A DNA stretch of 35,401 bases, taken from NCBI GenBank assembly GCA_028821575.1, contig JAPPFW010000030.1, positions 1-35,401 of the forward strand. The letters run 5' to 3'. The notes below the pieces were generated by a model. The model was not told where the DNA came from and did not search any database. It worked only from the letters and a program-made list of their open reading frames with translations. How positions within the stretch are numbered: position 1 is the first letter of the stretch; each line of letters starts with the position of its first letter. This DNA comes from a bacterium (GTDB taxonomy: Bacteria > Actinomycetota > Acidimicrobiia > Spongiisociales > Spongiisociaceae). This document shows, piece by piece, positions 29,534 to 35,401 of this stretch. Made by a program: the position numbers and the translations under genes.

Positions 29534-30169
29534 GTGACATCCCGCCGGCCGGACGCCGTCTTCGCCAAGATCGCCCGCCGGTATGACCTGGTCAACCGGG
29601 CACTCTCCCTCGGGCGGGAGCAGGCCTGGCGCAGGTCGGTGATCGACCGCCTCCCCCCCGGCCGCCTGCTCGACCTCGGCGCCGGCACGGGTGCGGCCGG
29701 ACCCCTTTACGGCGACCGGTACGTGATCGCCCTGGATCCGGTCTCCCAGATGCTGGCGCTCAACGGCTTGCGGACGAAGGTCGTCGGCATGGGTGAGGCA
29801 CTGCCCTTCTCGGACGGAGCCTTCGACGCGGTGTTCTCCGCCTACGTCTTCCGCAACCTCGACTCGGTGGCTGCCACCCTGGCTGAGATCTCCCGGGTCC
29901 TGCAGCCGGGCGGCGTGGCCGGTATCGTCGACCTCGGCCGCCCCAGGAACGAGTTAGCGGCAGCCATCCATCGCGCTGCCTCGGCGGTGGTGGTCCCGCT
30001 GGCCGGCGCTCTGGCCGGCGCGGTGGCCGAGTACCGGTACCTCAACCGGTCACTGGACAAGCTGCCGCCTCCCGAGCAACTCTTCATGGACTCGCCACTC
30101 CGCATCCGGGAACTCTGGAGGATGGGACCGCTGGGCTTCGTCTACGGCGCGATCCTGACCAAGACATAG
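29534..30169 (+). CDS. UbiE/MenG-type SAM-dependent methyltransferase
   Basis: A 211-aa class I methyltransferase. The N-terminal FAKIARRYDLVNRALSLG block with a following WRRSV is characteristic of the ubiquinone/menaquinone C-methyltransferase family. Motif I is LLDLGAGTG, and the later SAYVFRNLDSVAATLAEISRVLQPGG block fits the same family. Demethylmenaquinone methylation, the last step of menaquinone synthesis, is the likeliest role in an actinobacterium, but related methyltransferases share these motifs. The GTG start lies 16 bp after serS, so the genes may be cotranscribed. It is slightly short for MenG (usually about 230 aa). Confidence 0.8.
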   Translation: MTSRRPDAVFAKIARRYDLVNRALSLGREQAWRRSVIDRLPPGRLLDLGAGTGAAGPLYGDRYVIALDPVSQMLALNGLRTKVVGMGEALPFSDGAFDAVFSAYVFRNLDSVAATLAEISRVLQPGGVAGIVDLGRPRNELAAAIHRAASAVVVPLAGALAGAVAEYRYLNRSLDKLPPPEQLFMDSPLRIRELWRMGPLGFVYGAILTKT

Positions 30170-30181
30170 ACGAGTAACCGG

Positions 30182-31420
30182 CTAGCGGGAGAGAGCGGCC
30201 CGCAGCCGGGGAGTCGACAGCACCACCAGGAGTATGACCAGCGCAGGACCCGCAGCCACCAGGTTGAGCAGGGCGTACCCGATGGCGCCCATCAGCACTC
30301 CCGCGCTCAGGCTGCCAAGCATGACCATGGTCCAGATGGCCGAATCCGCCCATCCCTCCACCACTTGGCGAACCTGCGGCGGCGAGGAGGCGAACAGCAT
30401 GGAACTGCCGGCCACGAAACTGAAACTCCATCCCAGCCCCAGCAGGAACAGGCCGGCTCCGAGGAGCCAGGTGCTCTCGTCGGGGGCGGTTCCGGACAGC
30501 ACCAGGGAGGTCCAGGTCACCACCGCTCCGATTCCCAGGGAGGACAGATGTCCGATGCGGTCCACGAGCCTTCCCACCAAGGGAGCGAAGGCGAACATCC
30601 CCAATGCGTGGACGGAGAGCACCAGGCCCACCCGGTCGAGACCGTAACCCGCATCCTCGATGCGCAGGGGAGTGGCGGTCATCACCAGCACCATCGCCCC
30701 TTGGGCCGATAGCAAGGCCAGGATCGACAGTTGTACCGCCGGAAGCCGCAGCGCCGGAGCCGCGGAACCAGCGGCGGTTGTCGCCTGGCGGGCGGTGACG
30801 GCCACCCGGGAAGGATCGGGTCGGAGAGCCGTCAGGAAAAGCAGCCAGCAGAGCAGGAAAGCAATCACAGCGAGCAGGAACGCGCCTCCATACGGCGTGC
30901 CCAACCAGTCCTCCGTCACCCGACCCATCCCATCCGCGAGGTTGGCGCCCACCAGCGATCCGATAGTGCCCGACCAGACCAGGATCCCCACCGCCCGGCC
31001 CCGCCGATGCTCCTCGGCGAGTTCGGCTGCCGCGTACCGCGTCAGATGGATGGCTCCGATGCCCCCTCCCACGAGCACGGCGCCACCCACCAGCAACCAG
31101 TACCGTCCGAACACCACCCCCACCAGTTCCACGGTGGCTCCCAGTGCCGACACCGGCGGGCCCAGCAGCATGATGAATCGCCGGCCACGGCGAGCGCTCA
31201 ATCTCCCGAGGAGATTGGTTCCGAGAGCCTGACCCAGGGCTCCGGCCGCCAGGGGGAAGCCGGCGATCACAGTCGACCCGGTCAGTGAGCGGGCCGCCAC
31301 CGTGGCCACCGTCAGCGTCGCAACGAAAGCGGTCCAACCCAGCACCGCACCGGAGAACAGAACGTAGACCAGCCGACGACGAATGGAGGCGAGTCGGGGG
31401 TCGGGAGGCTGAGGAGTCAC
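30182..31420 (-). CDS. MFS transporter (12-helix type)
   Basis: A 412-aa membrane protein with about 12 hydrophobic segments. A motif A-like sequence follows helix 2 (GRLSARRGRRFIM) and is repeated in the second half (GRLVDRIGHLSS), the usual internal duplication of MFS carriers. The substrate is unknown; no neighbour indicates one. The GTG start lies 9 nt after a TACACT -10-like hexamer, so it may be leaderless. It converges on the methyltransferase gene with only 12 bp between stops. It is the last backbone-like gene before the recombinase segment. Confidence 0.85.
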   Translation of the reverse strand: MTPQPPDPRLASIRRRLVYVLFSGAVLGWTAFVATLTVATVAARSLTGSTVIAGFPLAAGALGQALGTNLLGRLSARRGRRFIMLLGPPVSALGATVELVGVVFGRYWLLVGGAVLVGGGIGAIHLTRYAAAELAEEHRRGRAVGILVWSGTIGSLVGANLADGMGRVTEDWLGTPYGGAFLLAVIAFLLCWLLFLTALRPDPSRVAVTARQATTAAGSAAPALRLPAVQLSILALLSAQGAMVLVMTATPLRIEDAGYGLDRVGLVLSVHALGMFAFAPLVGRLVDRIGHLSSLGIGAVVTWTSLVLSGTAPDESTWLLGAGLFLLGLGWSFSFVAGSSMLFASSPPQVRQVVEGWADSAIWTMVMLGSLSAGVLMGAIGYALLNLVAAGPALVILLVVLSTPRLRAALSR

Positions 31421-31658
31421 TCGATCCCGAGTGTATTAGCAACCGGATCGCGGCCCGAACCAAGACGAGGACGCTGGCACCGGCGGAGGGAGTGACCGCC
31501 GTTTGTTTATGTCGTGTGGTTCCACAACAGCCCACTGCTGTCGCGAATAGCCTGGTTATAGGGGGTGTTTGTTGCTTCTGGTGGTTTCAGACTGTACCGT
31601 CTAGTGGCACCGCTAAAGTGATAACTGAAGGTGATAACCGAACAGGGGAGGGAGACGG
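31421..31658. other. Upstream region of the integrase with GTGATAAC direct repeats
   Basis: The stretch 31500-31640 is visibly more AT-rich than its surroundings and holds no gene. GTGATAAC occurs twice with a 13-bp period (31618-31625 and 31631-31638) just before the recombinase start. Such repeats may be arm-type binding sites for the recombinase or an autoregulatory operator. The promoter for the divergent MFS gene (TACACT on the minus strand) also lies here. An attachment core could not be identified, because the other end of the element is outside the window. Confidence 0.4.
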
Positions 31659-32846
31659 GTGAGGCGTCCACGGATTCTATCGGCGGCGTTTGTGCGTACC
31701 GTGACCCGACCGGGCCGTTACGGCGACGGCCGGGGCGGCTACGGGCTGAGTCTTCTGGTGAAACCTATGGCGAACGGGCGGTTGTCGAAGACGTGGAGCC
31801 AGCGGGTCCGTTTCCACGGTCGGGTCACCAACATCGGCCTGGGTGCGTATCCGATCGTCTCGTTGGCAGAAGCCCGCAAGAAAGCTGTGGCGAACCGGCG
31901 GACGATCGAAGCGGGACTCGACCCCCGCGGTAGCCGCGTACCCAGCTTCTCCCAGGCCACCGAGAAGGTGATAGCTATTCACGCTGCCGGGTGGAAACCG
32001 GGCGGCAAATCAGAAGCGCAGTGGAGGGCGTCGCTCACCACTTACGCGTATCCGAGGTTGGGACGCCGAGGGGTGGATCGGATCACGACCGCGGATGTGA
32101 TGGCTTGTCTGGTTCCGATCTGGCATACCCGACCCGAGACGGCACGGCGGGTACGCCAGCGTATCGGCGCGGTGATGCGCTGGGCGATCGCGCAGGGATA
32201 CCGGACGGACAACCCGGCGGGGGATGCCATCGCGGCGGCGCTTCCCTCGAACATGGGCCGGCGGCGGCATCACCGGGCGCTGCCCCACGCCGACGTGGCG
32301 GCGAGCGTGGCCAGGGTACGGGCTTCCGGCGCGTATCCGACCACGGTGTTGGCGTTCGAGTTCCTGGTCCTCACCGCTTGCCGCTCCGGCGAGGTACGGG
32401 GCGCACAATGGGACGAGATCAACCCCGACGAAGCGACCTGGACCATACCGGCTTCCCGGATGAAAACCGCCCGGCAGCACCGGGTACCGCTTCCGGTCCG
32501 GGCTGTGGAAGTTCTTGGCGAAGCCGACCGGTTCCGGGACCGCAGCGGGCTGGTGTTCCCGTCGCCCACCGGGCGGGAACTATCCGACGCGACCCTTTCC
32601 AAACTGCTGCGGGAACACGACATCCCCGCAGTGCCCCACGGATACCGATCAAGCTTCCGGGATTGGGCAGCCGAACTGACCGACATACCCCGCCAGATCT
32701 GTGAACTCGCCCTCGCCCATGTCAACAACGACCGGGTCGAAGCCGCCTACCAACGAAGCGACCTCTTCGACCGACGCCGCCAACTCATGCAACAGTGGGC
32801 CGACTACCTACACGACCAGGCCGCTGTTCCGCCGGACCCGGACTAG
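31659..32846 (+). CDS. Tyrosine recombinase / integrase, P4 (DUF4102) type
   Basis: A 395-aa site-specific recombinase. The N-terminal arm-binding domain has the P4-integrase pattern (NIGLGAYPIVSLAEARKKA, about 58-76). A core-binding helical domain (about 95-190) follows, then the catalytic domain. The full catalytic set is visible: R242 (TACRSGEVR), K269 (MKTARQHRVPL), H327 and R330 (HGYR), H354 and the nucleophile Y364 (AAYQRSD). The GTG at 31659 has GGGGAGGGAG a few bases upstream. P4-type integrases usually insert at tRNA or tmRNA 3' ends, but the nearest tRNA here is 5.8 kb away. The gene is followed by accessory-type genes and marks the border of an integrated element. Confidence 0.93.
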   Translation: MRRPRILSAAFVRTVTRPGRYGDGRGGYGLSLLVKPMANGRLSKTWSQRVRFHGRVTNIGLGAYPIVSLAEARKKAVANRRTIEAGLDPRGSRVPSFSQATEKVIAIHAAGWKPGGKSEAQWRASLTTYAYPRLGRRGVDRITTADVMACLVPIWHTRPETARRVRQRIGAVMRWAIAQGYRTDNPAGDAIAAALPSNMGRRRHHRALPHADVAASVARVRASGAYPTTVLAFEFLVLTACRSGEVRGAQWDEINPDEATWTIPASRMKTARQHRVPLPVRAVEVLGEADRFRDRSGLVFPSPTGRELSDATLSKLLREHDIPAVPHGYRSSFRDWAAELTDIPRQICELALAHVNNDRVEAAYQRSDLFDRRRQLMQQWADYLHDQAAVPPDPD

Positions 32847-32900
32847 GACCCCGGCCAGCCTCCACTAGCCCGGGTTCGGCATCGACGCAGGAGGCAAGAT

Positions 32901-33758
32901 TTACCGTGTCTGGGTGATCAGATCAAGAAGTTCCTGACCGTATTGCTCGAGTTTTGCCGGGCCGATGCCGTGTACCTTCGCCAGGTCCTCGACCTGCCGG
33001 GGCCGCGACGAGACCAGCTCCTGGAGGGTCCGATCGGCCAGAACCGTATACGCGGGCTTGCTGTGTGCCCTTGCCGTCGCGGTTCGCCACGCTTTGAGCA
33101 TCAGGAGCAGTTCTTCATCCGACCGGTGTGCGGCGACGCGCCGCTTTGTGGTCTCTGCGGGATGCCCGGTCCGGGCCGATGACTGATGACTGTTTGGTGA
33201 TGTTTCCCGGTGACCGGCCAGGCCGCCCTTAGGCACGTCGTCTCTTGCGGCCCGCTCCGGCAGCCAGAGATATCCTGTTCCGAACATGGATTTGGCCACG
33301 GGAACGGGCCGTAGCTCTGGATGCCGCCACTTCGAACAGTCCCCGGTGTTGCCTTTCGCCCGGTTGCAGTAGGCGTGCGCCACTTGCAGGTTATCGGGAT
33401 GATGCAACCTCGACTCCTGCTCCCGCCCGGCAACTGCCCGTCGGCCTCCTCGCCCGGAGCGCTGCAGGCTGAACAACCCGAACTTCTTAGGAACGACATG
33501 TTCGATCTGGGCATCGGCGGCCGCTATCCGCAGAGCACACAGACCACAACGGGAAGCGTCCCGCCACATCAGGTACCGCACCACCTTCTTCCGCTCTTCC
33601 GGATCCCACTTACCGGTCGAACCGTCCGGGTGCCTGTTCTTCACCAGCCAGCGCTGCGCCCGCCGGAGACGACTATGCGGATGGGTCTCAAGGTACTGAT
33701 CACGCACTTCTGCTTCGGACCTCCGGCTTGCGTTACGGGTAGCCTGCAATGCTAACAA
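32901..33758 (-). CDS. HNH endonuclease domain / HRDC domain fusion protein
   Basis: Predicted nucleic-acid-acting protein of about 285 aa. The central part has a Cys-rich HNH pattern: CGLC, then IEHVVPKKFG with the metal-binding His, and H-PDNLQVAHAYCNRAKGN closing the fold. A basic linker follows. The C-terminal HRDC domain (last 75 residues: EELLLMLKAWR, VLADRTLQELV, HGIGPAKLEQYGQELLDLI) is a DNA-binding module best known from RecQ helicases and RNase D. No helicase domain is present. The start is uncertain: TTG at 33758 or 33749 gives the plausible N-terminus LLALQATRNASRRSEAEVR. The frame stays open to 33977 but those extra residues look non-coding. It converges on the recombinase. A role in defence or in mobility of the element is possible. 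Confidence 0.75.
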   Translation of the reverse strand: MLALQATRNASRRSEAEVRDQYLETHPHSRLRRAQRWLVKNRHPDGSTGKWDPEERKKVVRYLMWRDASRCGLCALRIAAADAQIEHVVPKKFGLFSLQRSGRGGRRAVAGREQESRLHHPDNLQVAHAYCNRAKGNTGDCSKWRHPELRPVPVAKSMFGTGYLWLPERAARDDVPKGGLAGHRETSPNSHQSSARTGHPAETTKRRVAAHRSDEELLLMLKAWRTATARAHSKPAYTVLADRTLQELVSSRPRQVEDLAKVHGIGPAKLEQYGQELLDLITQTR

Positions 33759-33772
33759 GCAGAGGCCCAAGC

Positions 33773-33834
33773 CCGAGCCCGGAACGGGACAAGCAAGGAA
33801 TACGCTGTCCCCGTGTAGCAGTCCCCGGGCTCGG
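33773..33834. repeat. Nested inverted repeats upstream of the HNH-HRDC gene
   Basis: CCGAGCCCGG (33773-33782) is complementary to CCGGGCTCGG (33825-33834). Inside it, GGGACA (33786-33791) is complementary to TGTCCC (33806-33811). The two could form one long hairpin with a broken middle. The region lies between divergent genes of the mobile segment and may be a promoter/operator, a recombination site or a small structured RNA. Confidence 0.4.
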
Positions 33835-33991
33835 CAAGACGTGGGGTCGGCTAACCCCGACACCCCGATTGGCACCGCCGACCGGCCCAGAAAGTCAGAA
33901 CACTTCTGATGGTGAGGGTACGAGTAGGTGGGAATGGAGTATCCTCGGTGCGGATGCTGTTGTACGCACGTGGCCATCGAAGGGGGACCAA

Positions 33992-34078
33992 GTGAGCAGA
34001 CCGAAGCGCAAGCGCCGCGAGGGTCTCAAAGCCACTGTGGGGAGGCGGCACCCGAGTAGGTGGACGAGGTCTTGTTAA
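33992..34078 (+). CDS. Possible 28-aa basic mini-protein
   Basis: GTG at 33992 is preceded by AAGGGGG with about 5 nt spacing. The product MSRPKRKRREGLKATVGRRH... is strongly basic and ends after 28 residues. It lies 55 bp before the DUF6338 gene. A leader peptide, a nucleic-acid-binding mini-protein or chance are all possible. Only the ribosome binding site and the charge pattern support it. Confidence 0.3.
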   Translation: MSRPKRKRREGLKATVGRRHPSRWTRSC

Positions 34079-34133
34079 GTACCGGCCGGATCGGGTGGCA
34101 CCGGGACCGGCCAAGAGATAGTCGTAAGACGAC

Positions 34134-34790
34134 ATGGCTGGACTGAGCACCGCCGTACTCGTTCTGATCGGTCTCCTGCCTGGGGCTCTTTTCGTATGGA
34201 CTTTTGAGCGTTGGGCCGGGCGGTTCGGAATCGGACTCCGAGATCGCGCCCTTCGCTTCATAGGGGTATCCGCCGTCATTCTGTCCATCGTTGCCGGTCC
34301 CCTGTACTGGGTGTATATGAACTACTGGGACGCATTCATCAACCGGCAGGTGCTGCCCTGGTGGTTCTGGGGCTTTCCCATCCTCTATACCGTCGTACCA
34401 GTTGCTGCCGGTAGCGCGCTGGGGTTCGGGTGGAAGAAAAACTGGGTGTGGGCTCGGGTCTTGATTGGGAGGGACAGGGCACCGCGGGCTTGGGACCACC
34501 TGTTCCAGGATTGTCCCGTCGGCGGTATACGTCTCAAAATGAAGTCCGGTACCTGGCTGGGAGGGGTCTATGCCGAAGCCAGCGATGGTGGACGACCCTT
34601 CGCTTCCGGCTATCCCGAACCGCAGGAGCTCTACCTACCGAGAGTGGTTGCGCTCAACCCGAGCACGGGCGGGATGCTGACCGATGACAACGACGAGCCG
34701 CTGGTCCTCGACATGGGTATTCTGGTGAGGTGGGACGAGATCGAGTTTCTGGAGTTCATCAAACCATCGGAGGACGCCAATGAGCAATAG
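34134..34790 (+). CDS. DUF6338-type membrane protein
   Basis: A 218-aa protein with three hydrophobic helices at about residues 6-23, 41-62 and 78-97, then a soluble domain. The block DHLFQDCPVGGIRLKMKSGTWLGG and the following ASGYPEPQELYLP match what I remember of the DUF6338 family, widespread in actinobacteria and of unknown function. The soluble domain ends with a basic/acidic WDEIEFLEFI segment. The last 11 bases overlap the start of a 50-aa basic protein, so the two are translationally coupled. Family assignment rests on memory of the motif pattern, without a search. Confidence 0.65.
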   Translation: MAGLSTAVLVLIGLLPGALFVWTFERWAGRFGIGLRDRALRFIGVSAVILSIVAGPLYWVYMNYWDAFINRQVLPWWFWGFPILYTVVPVAAGSALGFGWKKNWVWARVLIGRDRAPRAWDHLFQDCPVGGIRLKMKSGTWLGGVYAEASDGGRPFASGYPEPQELYLPRVVALNPSTGGMLTDDNDEPLVLDMGILVRWDEIEFLEFIKPSEDANEQ

Positions 34791-34932
34791 GCAACGGACG
34801 ACAAGGAAACGACGGAACCCGAGGATTGAGACCGGCGGCTACACCACGGACAAGAAGATCGACCCCTCAAAGCTCAGGTTCCCCACGCCGGCATCCGAGC
34901 GTCCCCGAAAGGAGTCCAAGTCCAAAGGCTGA
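34780..34932 (+). CDS. 50-aa basic protein overlapping the DUF6338 gene
   Basis: ATG at 34780 has GGAGG (34769-34773) with ideal 6-nt spacing, and the frame overlaps the DUF6338 stop by 11 bases. The product is Arg/Lys-rich (MSNRQRTTRKRRNPRIE...), with a GGYTTDKK middle and a Pro/Ser/Lys tail, and has no hydrophobic segment. It is probably disordered. It may be the dedicated partner of the membrane protein. It is too short for most automatic gene calls. Coding is likely given the ribosome binding site and coupling. Confidence 0.6.
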   Translation: MSNRQRTTRKRRNPRIETGGYTTDKKIDPSKLRFPTPASERPRKESKSKG

Positions 34933-34944
34933 ATCGCCCCGGGT

Positions 34945-35154
34945 TTGCCGGAGAGTGAGTGTCCACCGAAGCCGGTTAGCCCCACCCCCGCCGACGAAAG
35001 CACCCGCTTGGAGGTCTCCTACCCCACGGATGGACCAACACCGGGTGTAGTACCCGCCGGGAAGTGTGTGAGCCTGTTGGACGGTATGCGCTGCCCGGCG
35101 AGCGTTTCCGTTGGGAATCAGAAGCTTGAGTGCCCATCGGCGCGGCCCTCGTGA
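34945..35154 (+). CDS. Possible 69-aa protein, weak evidence
   Basis: A TTG-initiated frame of 69 codons directly after the 50-aa gene. It contains a Pro-rich first half and three Cys in the second half (KCVSLLDGMRCP, LECP), which could suggest a small metal-binding fold. There is no ribosome binding site at the TTG, and its end overlaps the antisense disrupted frame. It could equally be chance. Confidence 0.25.
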   Translation: MPESECPPKPVSPTPADESTRLEVSYPTDGPTPGVVPAGKCVSLLDGMRCPASVSVGNQKLECPSARPS

Positions 35155-35399
35155 ACAACTCTGATGCGAACTTCATCCGGTTGGCGGACGTAGACGACTT
35201 CGATGGTTCGCCATAGCTGTGGAGTACCGTAGGCGTCGTGTCGTTGTTCGGTGGTGTCCCGGTAGTGGATGACGGTAGCTTGGTGGGTTTCGTCGGGTTC
35301 GAGGTGGCGGCCGTGGTGGTAGTTAGGTAGTCGAGGCTGGCTGACGGATCAGCTATCTCCGCGTCTGGAGACGCGCGCGGCAATGCCGAAGTGGTCCGA
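35118..35399 (-). pseudogene. Disrupted or partial reading frame with an internal TGA, cut by the window edge
   Basis: The minus-strand frame entering at the right edge reads SDHFGIAARVSRRGDS, meets TGA (35351-35349), then continues in the same frame for 76 codons to TGA at 35120-35118. The second part (HYRDTTEQRHDAYGTPQLWRTIEVVYV...) has C-rich third positions and looks like protein. It has no ATG, GTG or TTG codon after the internal TGA. It could be a nonsense-broken gene, two adjacent genes with an unusual start, or chance. No family was recognised. Confidence 0.35.
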
Positions 35400-35401
35400 C
35401 A

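Larger units (their letters stand above)
31659..35401. mobile_element. Probable integrated element (left end at the recombinase), running off the window
   Basis: From the recombinase rightward the gene content changes from metabolic and housekeeping genes to a recombinase, an HNH-HRDC protein, several short ORFs, a DUF6338 protein and a disrupted frame, with longer non-coding gaps. No direct repeat or attachment site delimits it in this window. The left boundary is assumed to lie between 31421 and 31659. Confidence 0.55.

Noticed and set aside
35349..35351. A second in-frame TGA as another selenocysteine codon
   Set aside because: No SECIS-like hairpin is visible in the next 40 nt, the residue context matches no redox motif, and no family alignment supports a Cys there.

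Overview
This is a GC-rich bacterial chromosome segment (roughly two-thirds G+C by eye) from an actinobacterium. It is perhaps an uncultured member of class Acidimicrobiia, but that is inference and no rRNA is present to settle it. The support is frequent GTG/TTG starts, several starts lying 6-9 nt behind a -10 hexamer (leaderless style), a deazaflavin-type LLM oxidoreductase and many acyl-CoA genes.

Left part (1-11.7 kb). The order is CCA-adding enzyme, DHA2 drug-type MFS exporter, a HadA/HadB-like MaoC pair, an AlkD-type alkylpurine glycosylase, and an ArsC-family gene. In that last gene the catalytic Cys12 codon is an in-frame TGA followed by a bacterial SECIS-like hairpin, so it is a probable selenoprotein. 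Next come a tandem pair of secreted bulb-lectin/L,D-transpeptidases, an M1 metallopeptidase lipoprotein, another MaoC gene with an LLM oxidoreductase, and orotate phosphoribosyltransferase.

Centre (11.9-25.1 kb, all on the minus strand). After a 57-aa membrane mini-protein come two consecutive catabolic gene sets. One runs from an N-acyl-D-amino-acid deacylase through DppA, B, C and D, with no second ATPase. The other runs CoA-transferase, MmgE/PrpD, a triple-domain RidA fusion, a thiolase-like lyase, a DUF35 zinc/OB protein and an acyl-CoA dehydrogenase, with overlapping or nearly touching genes. Together they look like uptake and deacylation of an N-acyl amino compound followed by CoA activation, imine handling and carbon-carbon cleavage. 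The substrate is unknown.

Right part (25.1-31.4 kb). It holds a four-helix membrane protein, tRNA-Leu(CAG), a YdeI-like small protein, a membrane-anchored sulfite-oxidase-fold protein with a translationally coupled exported partner, seryl-tRNA synthetase, a UbiE/MenG-type methyltransferase and an MFS transporter.

Right end (31.5-35.4 kb). A P4-type tyrosine recombinase opens an accessory segment with an HNH-HRDC protein, a small basic ORF, a DUF6338 membrane protein overlapping a 50-aa basic protein, and a disrupted reading frame at the edge.

Gene borders throughout carry short tandem arrays with a 7-bp period but different unit sequences, several touching start or stop codons. This is the most pervasive non-coding signal in the window.
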